Assembly (NCBI GenBank): GCA_008016945.1
Contig: SSGN01000024.1
Span: 1 to 46,342 of the forward strand
DNA from: Flavobacteriales bacterium
GTDB taxonomy: Bacteria; Bacteroidota; Bacteroidia; Flavobacteriales; PHOS-HE28
DNA: 46,342 bases
Direction: 5' to 3'
A program made the translations under genes and the position numbers. This document shows positions 33,981-41,933 of this stretch, piece after piece (position 1 is the stretch's first letter; each line of letters starts with the position of its first letter). The notes beneath the pieces were generated by a model. It was not told the DNA's origin. It saw only the letters and a list, made by a program, of their open reading frames with translations, and did no database searches.

Positions 33981-34773
33981 CGTGAGCAGCGATCTTGGCA
34001 CCATGCTCACGGCGGATCAACGCGCCACGTTCGAGCGCAACGGGTTCCTGCATTTCAAGAATTTCATCTCGCGCGAAAAGGTGGCGGAGATCATCGGTGC
34101 CATGCGCACCATCGAGGAGCAGTGGATCCGCGACGACGTGAAGGTGCTGAACGGTACGCCCATCAAGTACGGCACCGATGTGGACGGGCGGCCGATCGTG
34201 CAACGGTTCGCCTTCGCCTCGCAGCACCACCCCGTACTGGCCGAGCTCATGCGCGATCCGCGCTTCGCCGCGATCCTGCAACTGGTGGGGTCCGATGCGC
34301 GTCTGGGTACGCACGAGAAGGACGGGCTGGTGATCAACCACTACGTGAACCACGAGGCCAGCAACTTCACGCAGATGGGCTGGCATACCGACTCCATCCG
34401 CGACCTGTTCCTCGGCAAGAAGGTGGGTCCCATGCTCAACGTGGGCATCCACCTCGACGATCAGGACCCGCGCAACGGTGGTCTGCGCCTGCTGCCCGGC
34501 ACGCACCGGCAGGGCCTGTGGGGGCTGCTGTTCCACAAGATGTACTACCTCAACAAGAAGGCCGATCCCGGGGAGGTGTCCTTCAGCATCGGTGCCGGTG
34601 ATCTTACCGTACACGATGGCAGCATGTGGCACCGTGTGCAACGCTCGTCGCTCGTGGGCGAGGCCAGCAGGCGCAGGGTGATGTACATTCCCGTGATCAA
34701 CGGTGCATACCAGCCGAAAACCACCGAAAGCCCCACGCCGTTCTACCATCGCTTCCAACATCTGGTGAAATGA
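33961..34773 (+). CDS. Phytanoyl-CoA dioxygenase (PhyH)-family Fe(II)/2-oxoglutarate oxygenase
   Basis: This 270-aa protein fits the PhyH family: GFLHFKNFISREKVAEII near the N-terminus, metal ligands in GWHTDSIRD (His142, Asp144), the middle motif NGGLRLLPGTHRQG, and the distal ligand His224 in SMWHRVQRSS followed by Arg-rich SRRRVMYIPVI. Such enzymes hydroxylate lipids or small molecules using oxygen and 2-oxoglutarate. Position inside the operon suggests hydroxylation of the ceramide or acyl part of the inositol lipid, but the substrate is unknown. The ATG at 33961 overlaps the previous gene by 20 nt; no better start is visible. Confidence 0.85.
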   Translation: MSLRIIDVSSDLGTMLTADQRATFERNGFLHFKNFISREKVAEIIGAMRTIEEQWIRDDVKVLNGTPIKYGTDVDGRPIVQRFAFASQHHPVLAELMRDPRFAAILQLVGSDARLGTHEKDGLVINHYVNHEASNFTQMGWHTDSIRDLFLGKKVGPMLNVGIHLDDQDPRNGGLRLLPGTHRQGLWGLLFHKMYYLNKKADPGEVSFSIGAGDLTVHDGSMWHRVQRSSLVGEASRRRVMYIPVINGAYQPKTTESPTPFYHRFQHLVK

Positions 34774-35579
34774 GCACGCCACACAAGGACAACGCACACG
34801 GCCTCGCCGTGGTGACCGGTGCCGGGCAGGGACTGGGTGCGGCCATCGCACTGGAGCTGGCACGTGCGGGCTTCGCCGTGCTGTTGGTGGCGCGCTCGGC
34901 CGATGCGCTGGACAAGGTGCGGGCACAGGCGGCGGCCTTGAACGGCGACCGGGCCTTTGCGCTTGCGCTGGACCTGCTGGCACCCGATGCCGTACCGCGC
35001 ATCCAAGAGGCCGTGGCGCATGCCGGCATTCCGCTCACCTGCTTGGTGAACAATGCGGGGCACGGGCTGTACGGCCGCTTTGCCGATCTGCCCATCGCGG
35101 AGCAGCAGCGCATGATGCGCCTGAACATGGACGTGCCGGTGCTGCTCACGCATGCGCTGCTGCCCCTGCTGCTGCGGTCCTCACGTGCATGGCTGCTCAA
35201 CATCTCCAGCATGACGGCCTATGGATCCATCGCCACGCTGGCGGCCTATGGCGGCAGCAAGGCCTTCGTGCTGCGCTGGTCGCGCGCGCTGGGCGTGGAG
35301 CTGAAAGGCACCGGCGTAAGCGTGACGTGCGCGTGTCCGGGAAGCATCAACACGGGTTTCACCGCACGCGCGGGCATGCAGGCCATGGACGATCTCGCGA
35401 AGAAGTTCGGCACCGGTCCGGAGCCCGTGGCGAAAACCTGTGTACGGGCCATGTTGAAAGGCAGGGCCGAAGTGGTGCCGGGCCTGCTGAACAGGATCAC
35501 CGCCTTCTTCCAGCAGGTGCTGCCCGCAGGTCCCGTGGAGCGGGTGGGGAGCGGGATCTATTTGAAGCGGCTGCAGTAG
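34770..35579 (+). CDS. Short-chain dehydrogenase/reductase, last gene of the lipid operon
   Basis: This 269-aa classical SDR has TGAGQGLGAA for cofactor binding, CLVNNAGHG, and the catalytic set Ser147, Tyr160 and Lys164 in AYGGSKAF. Then come CPGSINTGF and a C-terminal hydrophobic tail. The Arg in VARSADAL after the second strand favours NADPH. In this setting a 3-ketosphinganine reductase-like step or another keto-lipid reduction is a reasonable guess, but SDR substrate prediction from sequence is weak. The ATG overlaps the PhyH stop, so both are co-translated. Confidence 0.88.
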   Translation: MSTPHKDNAHGLAVVTGAGQGLGAAIALELARAGFAVLLVARSADALDKVRAQAAALNGDRAFALALDLLAPDAVPRIQEAVAHAGIPLTCLVNNAGHGLYGRFADLPIAEQQRMMRLNMDVPVLLTHALLPLLLRSSRAWLLNISSMTAYGSIATLAAYGGSKAFVLRWSRALGVELKGTGVSVTCACPGSINTGFTARAGMQAMDDLAKKFGTGPEPVAKTCVRAMLKGRAEVVPGLLNRITAFFQQVLPAGPVERVGSGIYLKRLQ

Positions 35580-35711
35580 CACGTGGTGATCGGCCCTTCG
35601 CGGCGCGAGGGGAAGCGGTCGCAGCGGAGTGGTCCGGGCACGCTCCTGTACTGCCCGTGTTCGCGGAGAGGGGATCCGACGTCCGTGGCGATCCGTCCCA
35701 CGGTTAGGCGG

Positions 35712-35733
35712 GTCCATTCAACGGTGAATGGAC
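35712..35733 (+). terminator. Hairpin after the lipid operon
   Basis: GTCCATTCA-ACGG-TGAATGGAC is a perfect 9-bp stem with a 4-nt loop, 132 nt after the SDR stop in the 250-bp convergent gap. No T-run follows. It is the best visible terminator candidate for the operon. Confidence 0.45.
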
Positions 35734-35781
35734 ATGCATGATCGTGTACACACCGCAGTTACAACAGGCAGGCTGTTCCGG

Positions 35782-35802
35782 TCCGGAGCACAAGGCTCCG
35801 GA
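35782..35802 (-). terminator. Hairpin after the HdeD gene
   Basis: TCCGGAGC-ACAAG-GCTCCGGA is a perfect 8-bp stem, 27 nt beyond the stop of the minus-strand HdeD gene. There is no clear T-run. The rest of the 35580-35829 gap shows nothing else. Confidence 0.4.
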
Positions 35803-35829
35803 ACTCCGGGCGGCACGGCCCAGCGGCGG

Positions 35830-36393
35830 TCAGGACCGGTCGCGGTGATCCTTGATCGCGCTGTGCAGCTTGCGCATGCGCAGCCCTCCGGCAATGAGCA
35901 CGCCGCCCACCAGCAATGCTGATATGCCGATGATCACGGCCAGCGTGACCACGCCCACGTTGGGAAGCAGCACCAGTAGCACACCCATGCCCACGGTGAG
36001 CAGGCCACCTAGGATGGCCCAGCCTTCGCCCTTGATCTCCTTGCGCAGGTGAATGGCCAGTGCGATGCGCGTGACACCCGCGAGCATGGCCCATACGGCC
36101 ATGAGCAACACCAGCACCAGTACGGTGACCTCGGGCATGCGGATGATGAGCCAACCCAGCAGGATGCCGATGCCTGCCTCCAGGATCAGCAGCCATTTCT
36201 CCTCCAGCCCCTTCCCGTTCACCAGCGTGCCGATGAGGCCGAACAGACCATCGAGCAGCACGAACACACCCACCCACAAGGCGAGGATCTGCAGTGTGAT
36301 GCCGGGACTCACCAGGCAGATCACACCGAACAGTAGGGCCAGGATGCCACGGACCAGGTAGGTCCACCAATAACGCAGGATCTGTTGGAGCAT
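35830..36393 (-). CDS. HdeD-family (DUF308) membrane protein
   Basis: This 187-aa protein has six predicted membrane segments in three pairs, as in HdeD: RGILALLFGVICLVSPGITL, LWVGVFVLLDGLFGLIGTLV, ILEAGIGILLGWLIIRMPEV, and GWAILGGLLTVGMGVLLVLL. HdeD is linked to acid resistance in enterobacteria; in Bacteroidota its role is not established. It is a single gene, convergent with the lipid operon, with its own promoter. Confidence 0.88.
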   Translation of the reverse strand: MLQQILRYWWTYLVRGILALLFGVICLVSPGITLQILALWVGVFVLLDGLFGLIGTLVNGKGLEEKWLLILEAGIGILLGWLIIRMPEVTVLVLVLLMAVWAMLAGVTRIALAIHLRKEIKGEGWAILGGLLTVGMGVLLVLLPNVGVVTLAVIIGISALLVGGVLIAGGLRMRKLHSAIKDHRDRS

Positions 36394-36409
36394 GAGGATG
36401 GGGTTTTCT

Positions 36410-36417
36410 CAAATCTA
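36410..36417 (-). promoter_or_regulatory. -7 element of the HdeD gene
   Basis: The minus strand reads TAGATTTG, a full match to TAnnTTTG, 16 nt upstream of the ATG at 36393. No TTG was found at the expected -33 distance. Confidence 0.5.
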
Positions 36418-36537
36418 TGCCTCCGGACAGCCTATTGGTGGGTGCCTCGTAGCTGCGCACGCATGATCCCGTGTTACCGGCATGTATTTCCGCCATTCCG
36501 GCCAGATCTCCCATCGCCAGCAGCTGACCTTTGAATC

Positions 36538-37389
36538 ATGCGCGTGAGTGCGCACTGTAGTTTGAGGATGACCCCCCGCTATGCACATAGCATCCTCGTC
36601 CTGGTCTTCACCACGTTGCTGCTCGCTGGTTGCGACAAGTTCGAGGCGAGCCCGTATGCCACGCACACGCCCAACGCGCCTGTGCATTCCAACCTGACGA
36701 ACATCGAACGCCTGGCGGCACGCGAGCCCTTCGATGACGACACGGTGACCATCGTGTTCACCGGCGATCCGCAGCGCTTCTACGAAGAGCAGGAGCTGAT
36801 CGTGGCCAAGGCCAACACCATCCCCAATGTGGACCTGTTCATCCTGGCCGGCGACATCGCGGACTTCGGATTGATGCAGGAGTTCCTGTGGGTGCATGAA
36901 CGCATGGAGCGCTTGAACATGCCCTGGTTCGCGGTGATCGGCAACCACGACATGCAGGCCAACGGCAGGCTCATCTTCCAGCAGCTCTTCGGTCCGCTGG
37001 ACTTCAGCTTCACGTACAAGGGCTATAAGTTCCTGTTCCACGACACCAACGGGCGCGAGTACGGCCACAACGGCACCGCGCCACGGATCGGCTGGTTGGC
37101 GGACCAGATGGCGGACACCGTGCCGGACCACTTCATCGCCGTATCGCACGTGCCGCCCTTCAACGGCGACTTCGACCCTTCGCTGGTGCAGCCCTACACC
37201 CAGCAGCTCGGTTCCGACGAACGCACCATCCTGTCATTGCACGGGCACACGGGCAGCCATGTGGACGAATACCTCTACGGTGACCACGTGCGCTACATGG
37301 TATGCAACGCCATGTACTGGCCGGTGTTCCACGTGCTGCGGATCCATGGTGGGCAGGTGGAGGTGGAGGCGATGAACTATAGGGAATGA
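36538..37389 (+). CDS. Metallophosphoesterase lipoprotein
   Basis: This protein has a lipoprotein signal (ILVLVFTTLLLAGC) and calcineurin-like phosphoesterase motifs in order: TGDPQ, LAGDIADFG, VIGNHDMQANG, ISVSHVPPF-like AVSHVPPFNGDF and LSLHGHTGSH. All five metal-binding blocks are present; TGDPQ departs from the usual D-x-H in the first block, so the metal site may be modified. It would be attached to the membrane facing the periplasm or the surface. The substrate is unknown. Two starts are possible, 36538 and 36568; a -7-like GACCTTTG at 36526-36533 would make the second more natural. The next gene starts 3 nt after its stop. Confidence 0.85.
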   Translation: MRVSAHCSLRMTPRYAHSILVLVFTTLLLAGCDKFEASPYATHTPNAPVHSNLTNIERLAAREPFDDDTVTIVFTGDPQRFYEEQELIVAKANTIPNVDLFILAGDIADFGLMQEFLWVHERMERLNMPWFAVIGNHDMQANGRLIFQQLFGPLDFSFTYKGYKFLFHDTNGREYGHNGTAPRIGWLADQMADTVPDHFIAVSHVPPFNGDFDPSLVQPYTQQLGSDERTILSLHGHTGSHVDEYLYGDHVRYMVCNAMYWPVFHVLRIHGGQVEVEAMNYRE

Positions 37390-37392
37390 GCC

Positions 37393-38001
37393 ATGGCGTT
37401 GCGATGGTCCATAGCAGTATGGGGCCTGCTGGCCTTGGCTCCTTTGGCACAGGCCCAACTGTTCCGTGGTGCGCTGCCCGGCCGTTCGGTGTCCGCGCAG
37501 TACGCCGGTAGCGTCGGGCTGGGCTCGGTGGCGGTGATGCGCCACACGAAGAACGAACGCATCGGCGTGGGCGGTTCCTTCGGCCACACACCACGATCGC
37601 ACGGCGGCCCATTGAACACCTGGACGCTGCGCTTCATGTACACGCCTTGGCGGGTGGACCTCAATGAGACCTGGCAGCTGGAGCCGGTGCAGACGGGTCT
37701 GTTCGTGGCCTACACCACCGGGCTGGACCTGCAAGCAAGCTGGCCATCGTACTTGGAGAAGGGCTACTACTGGTGGACACCGAACTTTCGCCAGCACCTC
37801 TATCTGCGCAGCCAGGTATCCCACCGCTTCGAGGGGGCGTTCGTGCAGCGCATCGGTGCCTATTTCGAGGTGAATACGAACGACCTCTACGTGTACAGCT
37901 GGTGGCCCAACAAGGGTTCGATCGGCGTGGGTGACATCCTCTTCTTCGGAGCAGGCGTGCAGGTGTACTTCAGGCCGTTCGCGCCACGCCGCAATAGCTG
38001 A
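37393..38001 (+). CDS. Predicted outer membrane beta-barrel protein, unknown function
   Basis: This 202-aa protein has a signal peptide (IAVWGLLALAPLAQAQ) followed by alternating hydrophobic and aromatic strands (TWTLRFMYTPWRV, LFVAYTTGLDLQAS, QHLYLRSQVSHRFEGAF) and a last strand GAGVQVYFRPF. This pattern suggests a small beta-barrel of 8 or so strands. No family was recognised. It follows the metallophosphoesterase by 3 nt and is probably co-transcribed with it. Confidence 0.7.
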   Translation: MALRWSIAVWGLLALAPLAQAQLFRGALPGRSVSAQYAGSVGLGSVAVMRHTKNERIGVGGSFGHTPRSHGGPLNTWTLRFMYTPWRVDLNETWQLEPVQTGLFVAYTTGLDLQASWPSYLEKGYYWWTPNFRQHLYLRSQVSHRFEGAFVQRIGAYFEVNTNDLYVYSWWPNKGSIGVGDILFFGAGVQVYFRPFAPRRNS

Positions 38002-38011
38002 TGCGTTGTGT

Positions 38012-39604
38012 TCAAAGCCCGATGAAGCCGAACCGGTAGCGTTTGCCGCCGTTGTGCATCACCGCCAGCACGGCCAGGTCGCCGTTCAGGTGGAAGAAGA
38101 AGGGCGTGGTCATGCTCATCTCGAAGATCGCTCCCTCGTGCAGGTGGAACAGCGGCAGCCCGTAGGTGCGGTCCGCATAGGCCGAGCGGCCGTCGGGTTC
38201 CACCACGTGCATGAACGTGGCATGCACCGTCTTCGGGTCGAAAGCCTTGTGCTTCACGTAGCGCGTGCCATCGGGTTCGGTCCAGTTCGCCGGTGGGATC
38301 GACGGCACGCTGAGTGCCGTGTTGTTCCACAGCACATAGAGCCGGTCGTTCTTCAGGTGGTACACGAAGCTGCCGAACTCGTCCTGCGGCACGTTGCTGC
38401 GCGTCTCCTGACGTTTGGGCAGCACCTGCCACCACACGGGATCGCCGGTGGTGGTGGACATGCGCATGGCCACGGCATCGCCGTACACCCATTCATAGGT
38501 GAACTGGATCGGAGATGAACCAGCGATCATCTTGCTGCTGGCGCGCACCACCTCGAACAGCACGAGCAGGTCGCCGTCCGTGCGGAACAGCACATCCTTG
38601 ATCGTGAGATCGTCCACGTAGGCATCATCGCCCTTCTCCGCCATGCGCTCGCCGCTGAGCTGTGCCACCAAGTTAGCAGGCAGGCCTTCCACCCGGTCCA
38701 CGGCCACAGTACCGTCCGGTGCGAACCGCGCATACCAACGGCCGTGGATCTTCTTGTTATAGTTCGATGGTTCCTTGGTGAAGAGCGCCAACACGTAGGC
38801 CTGTCCATCCGGACCGATGTCCAGACGATGGTCCTCGAGTTGTTTGCCCGCGAGCCCGGCCGACCGATGGGCCTTCCAAGACCCGGCGCCGTCCGCGCTG
38901 TAGAGCGCATACTCCCACACCGGTTTTTGCCAGGTGCGCTTGAGGATGTACGCACGGCCACGATCATCCACCACCACCTTGTTGTCCGGGCCCTTGTCGG
39001 CGGGCCACTCCAACACTTGTGCGTGTTGCCAAAGCATCGAAAGTGTGGGCCATGCGAAACACGTCAGCTGTATGGACTCCTTGGTGTCCTTCACGTACGG
39101 TTGTTCGGCCAGCACCAGCAACTTGCTGCCATCGGGGCTCACGCTCCAACGGTAGTTGCCGCGGTTGCCCATCTTTTCGGCGCTGATGGAAGCCAGTTCC
39201 TTCTCTTCGCCCAGTATCCCATCGAACCCGAGAGGTTGTGCCAGTAGGCGATGTTGGCCTTTCGCCTTGTTCCAGTGGGTCACCATCGCGAAGAGGCGAC
39301 CGTTCACGGCCAGTACTTCATCGAGGAAATAGGCGTCGCCCATCACCCCGTTGCCGAAAGCCACCTCACGCATGCCACGCGAACGCAGGTCCTTGTCGAA
39401 CTGCTCCAGCCAATAATGCCGCACGGAGGTGGCATCCTCTGTGGTGCGCAACAGCACGAACCCTTGGTCTGCCAGGTCCAGCAGCCGCTCTATGCGCCGC
39501 TCGGGGAATTCGTTGGTGGCGTCTTCGGCCCAGCGGTAGATGGGCTCCTGGGCGTTGAGCGACGTTGCTGCCACGAGCGTCGCCGCCAGCACACACTTCC
39601 ACAT
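38012..39604 (-). CDS. Secreted protein of unknown function, possibly beta-propeller
   Basis: This 530-aa protein has a signal peptide (MWKCVLAATLVAATSLNAQ) and repeated strand-turn units with DGS or DG turns (WSVSPDGSKLLVLAEQP, DIGPDGQAYVLALF, FAPDGTVAVDRVEGLP, FRTDGDLLVLFEVV). Such units suggest a beta-propeller, but no family was recognised and no T9SS sorting domain is present. It starts 2 nt after the stop of the gene at 39607, so the two form an operon. It converges on the barrel gene with a 10-nt gap and no hairpin between them. Confidence 0.75.
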   Translation of the reverse strand: MWKCVLAATLVAATSLNAQEPIYRWAEDATNEFPERRIERLLDLADQGFVLLRTTEDATSVRHYWLEQFDKDLRSRGMREVAFGNGVMGDAYFLDEVLAVNGRLFAMVTHWNKAKGQHRLLAQPLGFDGILGEEKELASISAEKMGNRGNYRWSVSPDGSKLLVLAEQPYVKDTKESIQLTCFAWPTLSMLWQHAQVLEWPADKGPDNKVVVDDRGRAYILKRTWQKPVWEYALYSADGAGSWKAHRSAGLAGKQLEDHRLDIGPDGQAYVLALFTKEPSNYNKKIHGRWYARFAPDGTVAVDRVEGLPANLVAQLSGERMAEKGDDAYVDDLTIKDVLFRTDGDLLVLFEVVRASSKMIAGSSPIQFTYEWVYGDAVAMRMSTTTGDPVWWQVLPKRQETRSNVPQDEFGSFVYHLKNDRLYVLWNNTALSVPSIPPANWTEPDGTRYVKHKAFDPKTVHATFMHVVEPDGRSAYADRTYGLPLFHLHEGAIFEMSMTTPFFFHLNGDLAVLAVMHNGGKRYRFGFIGL

Positions 39605-39606
39605 GA

Positions 39607-40254
39607 TCAGCGCGTGCAGGATGCGTTGTACTCGTCCATGATCGCCAGGATGTTGAGCATGCCGTAGCCCTTCTCCTTGTCGGCGACCTTCTTGGCCAAC
39701 TCCGCATTGGCAGATACGTACTCGCTCATCTTCTCGGCGAACTTCAGGGCGAAGTGGTCCAGGGTGCGCGGTTTCTCATCGCTCTGCTTGTAGTACACCG
39801 ATACGGGTGGGTACATGCGTTTCATGAAGTCCTCCTCCGTTTCGTTAGCCCCCTTCTGCATCAGGGCGAAGTTCTCAGCCCGGTTGTACCACACGTACTC
39901 GGTGATGCAGCCTTCTTTCACCACCAGGTTGGCGCGGATGGCCGACCCCACCAATCCGCCGGAATAATTGATGCAGTGGTAGAGCTTGTCGGCCACCTTG
40001 TATTCTTTGAGGTCCTTGGTCTTCAGGTCTTGCTTGCTCTTCTTGTCATCCTTGTTGCTGTAGAACAGTACCTCGTTCTGCATGGTGTACCGGTTCTGGT
40101 ACTTGATCCAGCCTTCCGTCTTGGTGCCCGAGGCGTCGATGATATAGCCGGGATAGAGCTCGCCCATGCGGTATACATCGGAGCTCCAGTCCTGGGCGTG
40201 AACAAGGGTGATGGCCGCGTAGCATGCGGCAGTGATGAGGGATCGAAGGGTCAT
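39607..40254 (-). CDS. Secreted protein of unknown function
   Basis: This 215-aa protein has a signal peptide (MTLRSLITAACYAAITLVHA). An N-terminal beta part follows (YPGYIIDASGTKTEGWIKYQ; VLFYSNKDDKKSKQDLKTKD), and then a Lys- and Glu-rich helical C-terminal half (FALKFAEKMSEYVSANAELA). I recall similar proteins of unknown function from Bacteroidota but cannot name a family. The start at 40254 is set by the signal peptide. It is the first gene of a two-gene unit with 38012-39604 and is divergent from the B12 operon; the 280-bp gap between them shows only the riboswitch promoter described below. Confidence 0.72.
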   Translation of the reverse strand: MTLRSLITAACYAAITLVHAQDWSSDVYRMGELYPGYIIDASGTKTEGWIKYQNRYTMQNEVLFYSNKDDKKSKQDLKTKDLKEYKVADKLYHCINYSGGLVGSAIRANLVVKEGCITEYVWYNRAENFALMQKGANETEEDFMKRMYPPVSVYYKQSDEKPRTLDHFALKFAEKMSEYVSANAELAKKVADKEKGYGMLNILAIMDEYNASCTR

Positions 40255-40507
40255 CTTGGTCTGTTTTCTGGGGGTGAAGCTAATGGTGCGGCTTCTGGGC
40301 CGCACGCGGGAACGGTACACCGAAGCGCCGCAAAGGTTCGATCGCCTACTCCAGACCCATGTCATCGTGCCGTGCGTGAGTTGATCGAATGGTGCGCGGG
40401 CTGCAAGTTGGCCAGCAGCAGCGTAGGGTTGGGACTGAAGCCTTGGGGAGCGAGCTACATGGCCCTCATGCAGGACCGACGAACAACGACCGAACGCCGC
40501 GCATCCC

Positions 40508-40515
40508 TACCTTCG
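40508..40515 (+). promoter_or_regulatory. -7 element before the cobalamin riboswitch
   Basis: TACCTTCG matches TAnnTTTG at seven of eight positions and lies about 25 nt before the aptamer. The same TTCG variant occurs in promoter C. No TTG is seen at the -33 distance. Confidence 0.35.
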
Positions 40516-40540
40516 CCCCGCTGATGATCTCCGGCACAAC

Positions 40541-40692
40541 AACCGGGGTTAAAAGGGAACCGGGTGCGAATCCCGGGCTTTTCCTGAAGCTGTAAGTCCG
40601 TGTACGAACCGGCACGATGCCACTGTCCGAAGGGACGGGAAGGCGCCGGGGAGAATGGGCGAGCCAGAAGACCTGTCACCAGCGCATGGGTA
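40541..40692 (+). ncRNA. Cobalamin riboswitch
   Basis: The conserved blocks of the class appear in order: AAGGGAACCGGGTGCGAATCCC (shortened: GGGAACCGGGTGCGAATCCC at 40555-40574), then CTGAAGCTGTAAGTCCG, CCACTGTCCGAAGGGACGGG, and the B12 box GCCAGAAGACCTG at 40663-40675. Ends are approximate. The downstream operon encodes a BtuB-like receptor and surface B12-type proteins, which fits. A GC palindrome (40723-40740) between aptamer and start codon is the likely expression platform. Confidence 0.92.
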
Positions 40693-40722
40693 GTTCGCCT
40701 TCAGGACAAAGGCTGGCCCGTT

Positions 40723-40740
40723 GCGCACGGCGCCGTGCGC
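40723..40740 (+). promoter_or_regulatory. Candidate expression-platform hairpin of the riboswitch
   Basis: GCGCACGGCGCCGTGCGC is a perfect 18-bp palindrome able to form a 7-bp stem with a 4-nt loop, 58 nt before the ATG at 40799. The sequence after it (GATCGGCTTCTTC) is not a strong T-run, so whether control is by termination or by access to the start is unclear. Confidence 0.4.
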
Positions 40741-40798
40741 GATCGGCTTCTTCATCCTGTAGGCTGTTTCAGAACAGCGAATTCAAAAAACAACAAGG

Positions 40799-41929
40799 AT
40801 GAAAAAGACAGTACGCGCATTTTCCGCACTCGCCCTGCTGGCCACCGCGCCCATGCAGGCACAGACCTTCGACCTTTCCCAGGTGGAATTCTGGGTGGGC
40901 ACCGGCAGCGACAGCTCCGTGCTCGTGGTCGATTTCCACGATGGCTCCTTCAACACGAGCTACGCCTGGGGCTACTTGTACGATGGTGCCGCCACCGGAG
41001 AGGATATGCTCAACGCCATCGTAGCGGCGGATGCGAACTTCACCATCAACATCGGCAGTGGCTTCCTCAGCGACATCACCTACAACGACCATGCTGGCAT
41101 CGGCGGTTCACCGGACTGGTGGAGCACCTGGAGCGGAACGGGGCTTGATGACATGGCCATGAACATGGGCCTTGGCGAGGAGCTCTCCAACGGCAGCTGG
41201 TTCGGCTGTTCGTACGAGCCCTACATTCCGGGTGGCGAACCCACCGGCCCCACCGAGCCCATCGCCACCTTCGAGCCCTTCCGCTTCATGGCCGCCGACG
41301 TGACCTTCTGGACCGGCAGCGGCGCCAACGAGGCCGTGCTGATCGTGGACTTCCAGGATGGCAGCGGAACCTCCAGCTATGCCTGGGGCTACCGTTTCGA
41401 TGGCACCACCACCGGCGAGGACATGCTCAACGCCGTGGCCGATGCCGATCCCAATTTCGCGATCACAGTGGGCAGCGGCCTCCTCGGTGACATCACCTAC
41501 AACAGCCACGCCGGTATCGGCAGCAACCCCAACTGGTGGGGCACGTGGAGCGGCACCAACCTGGGCAACTGGTACATGAACATGGGTATCGGTACCAGCG
41601 TGGCCGATGGCGACCTCTTCGGATGCTCGTACACCGATTTCGCACCCGCGCTGCGACCCTACTACCCCGTGCCCGCTTCGGGCAGCACGTCCATCGCTGA
41701 GCAAACTGCTGCGAGCCTGCTGGTGTATCCGCAGCCCGCCTCGGATGTGATCAGCATCCGCAGTGAGGCCGCGAACAATGTGCCGGTCCGCATCATGGAC
41801 CTGACCGGCAAGCTGGTGCATACCGGCCGCACCAACGGCCTGCTCACCACCCTTGATGTGAGCAACTTCGCCAGCGGCATGTACGTGCTGCAGGTGGGCG
41901 AGGTGAAGCGCACGATCGCTGTGCAGTAG
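40799..41929 (+). CDS. Riboswitch-controlled T9SS protein with duplicated domain, probable cobalamin-binding surface protein
   Basis: This 376-aa protein has a signal peptide (VRAFSALALLATAPMQAQ) and two tandem copies of a domain of about 120 residues (about 25-145 and 165-285). Each copy has FWxGxGxxxxVLxVDFxDG, SYAWGYxxDGxxTGEDMLNA, DITYNxHAGIG, WWxTWSG and ends in FGCSY. A type A T9SS sorting domain follows (LLVYPQPASDVISI, IMDLTGKLVHTGR, FASGMYVLQVGEV). It is the first gene behind the cobalamin riboswitch and is followed by a BtuB-like receptor, so it probably captures cobalamin or a cobalamin complex at the surface. I recall related single-domain surface proteins in Bacteroidota B12 loci; the binding role here is inferred. 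Confidence 0.85.
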   Translation: MKKTVRAFSALALLATAPMQAQTFDLSQVEFWVGTGSDSSVLVVDFHDGSFNTSYAWGYLYDGAATGEDMLNAIVAADANFTINIGSGFLSDITYNDHAGIGGSPDWWSTWSGTGLDDMAMNMGLGEELSNGSWFGCSYEPYIPGGEPTGPTEPIATFEPFRFMAADVTFWTGSGANEAVLIVDFQDGSGTSSYAWGYRFDGTTTGEDMLNAVADADPNFAITVGSGLLGDITYNSHAGIGSNPNWWGTWSGTNLGNWYMNMGIGTSVADGDLFGCSYTDFAPALRPYYPVPASGSTSIAEQTAASLLVYPQPASDVISIRSEAANNVPVRIMDLTGKLVHTGRTNGLLTTLDVSNFASGMYVLQVGEVKRTIAVQ

Positions 41930-41933
41930 TGCG

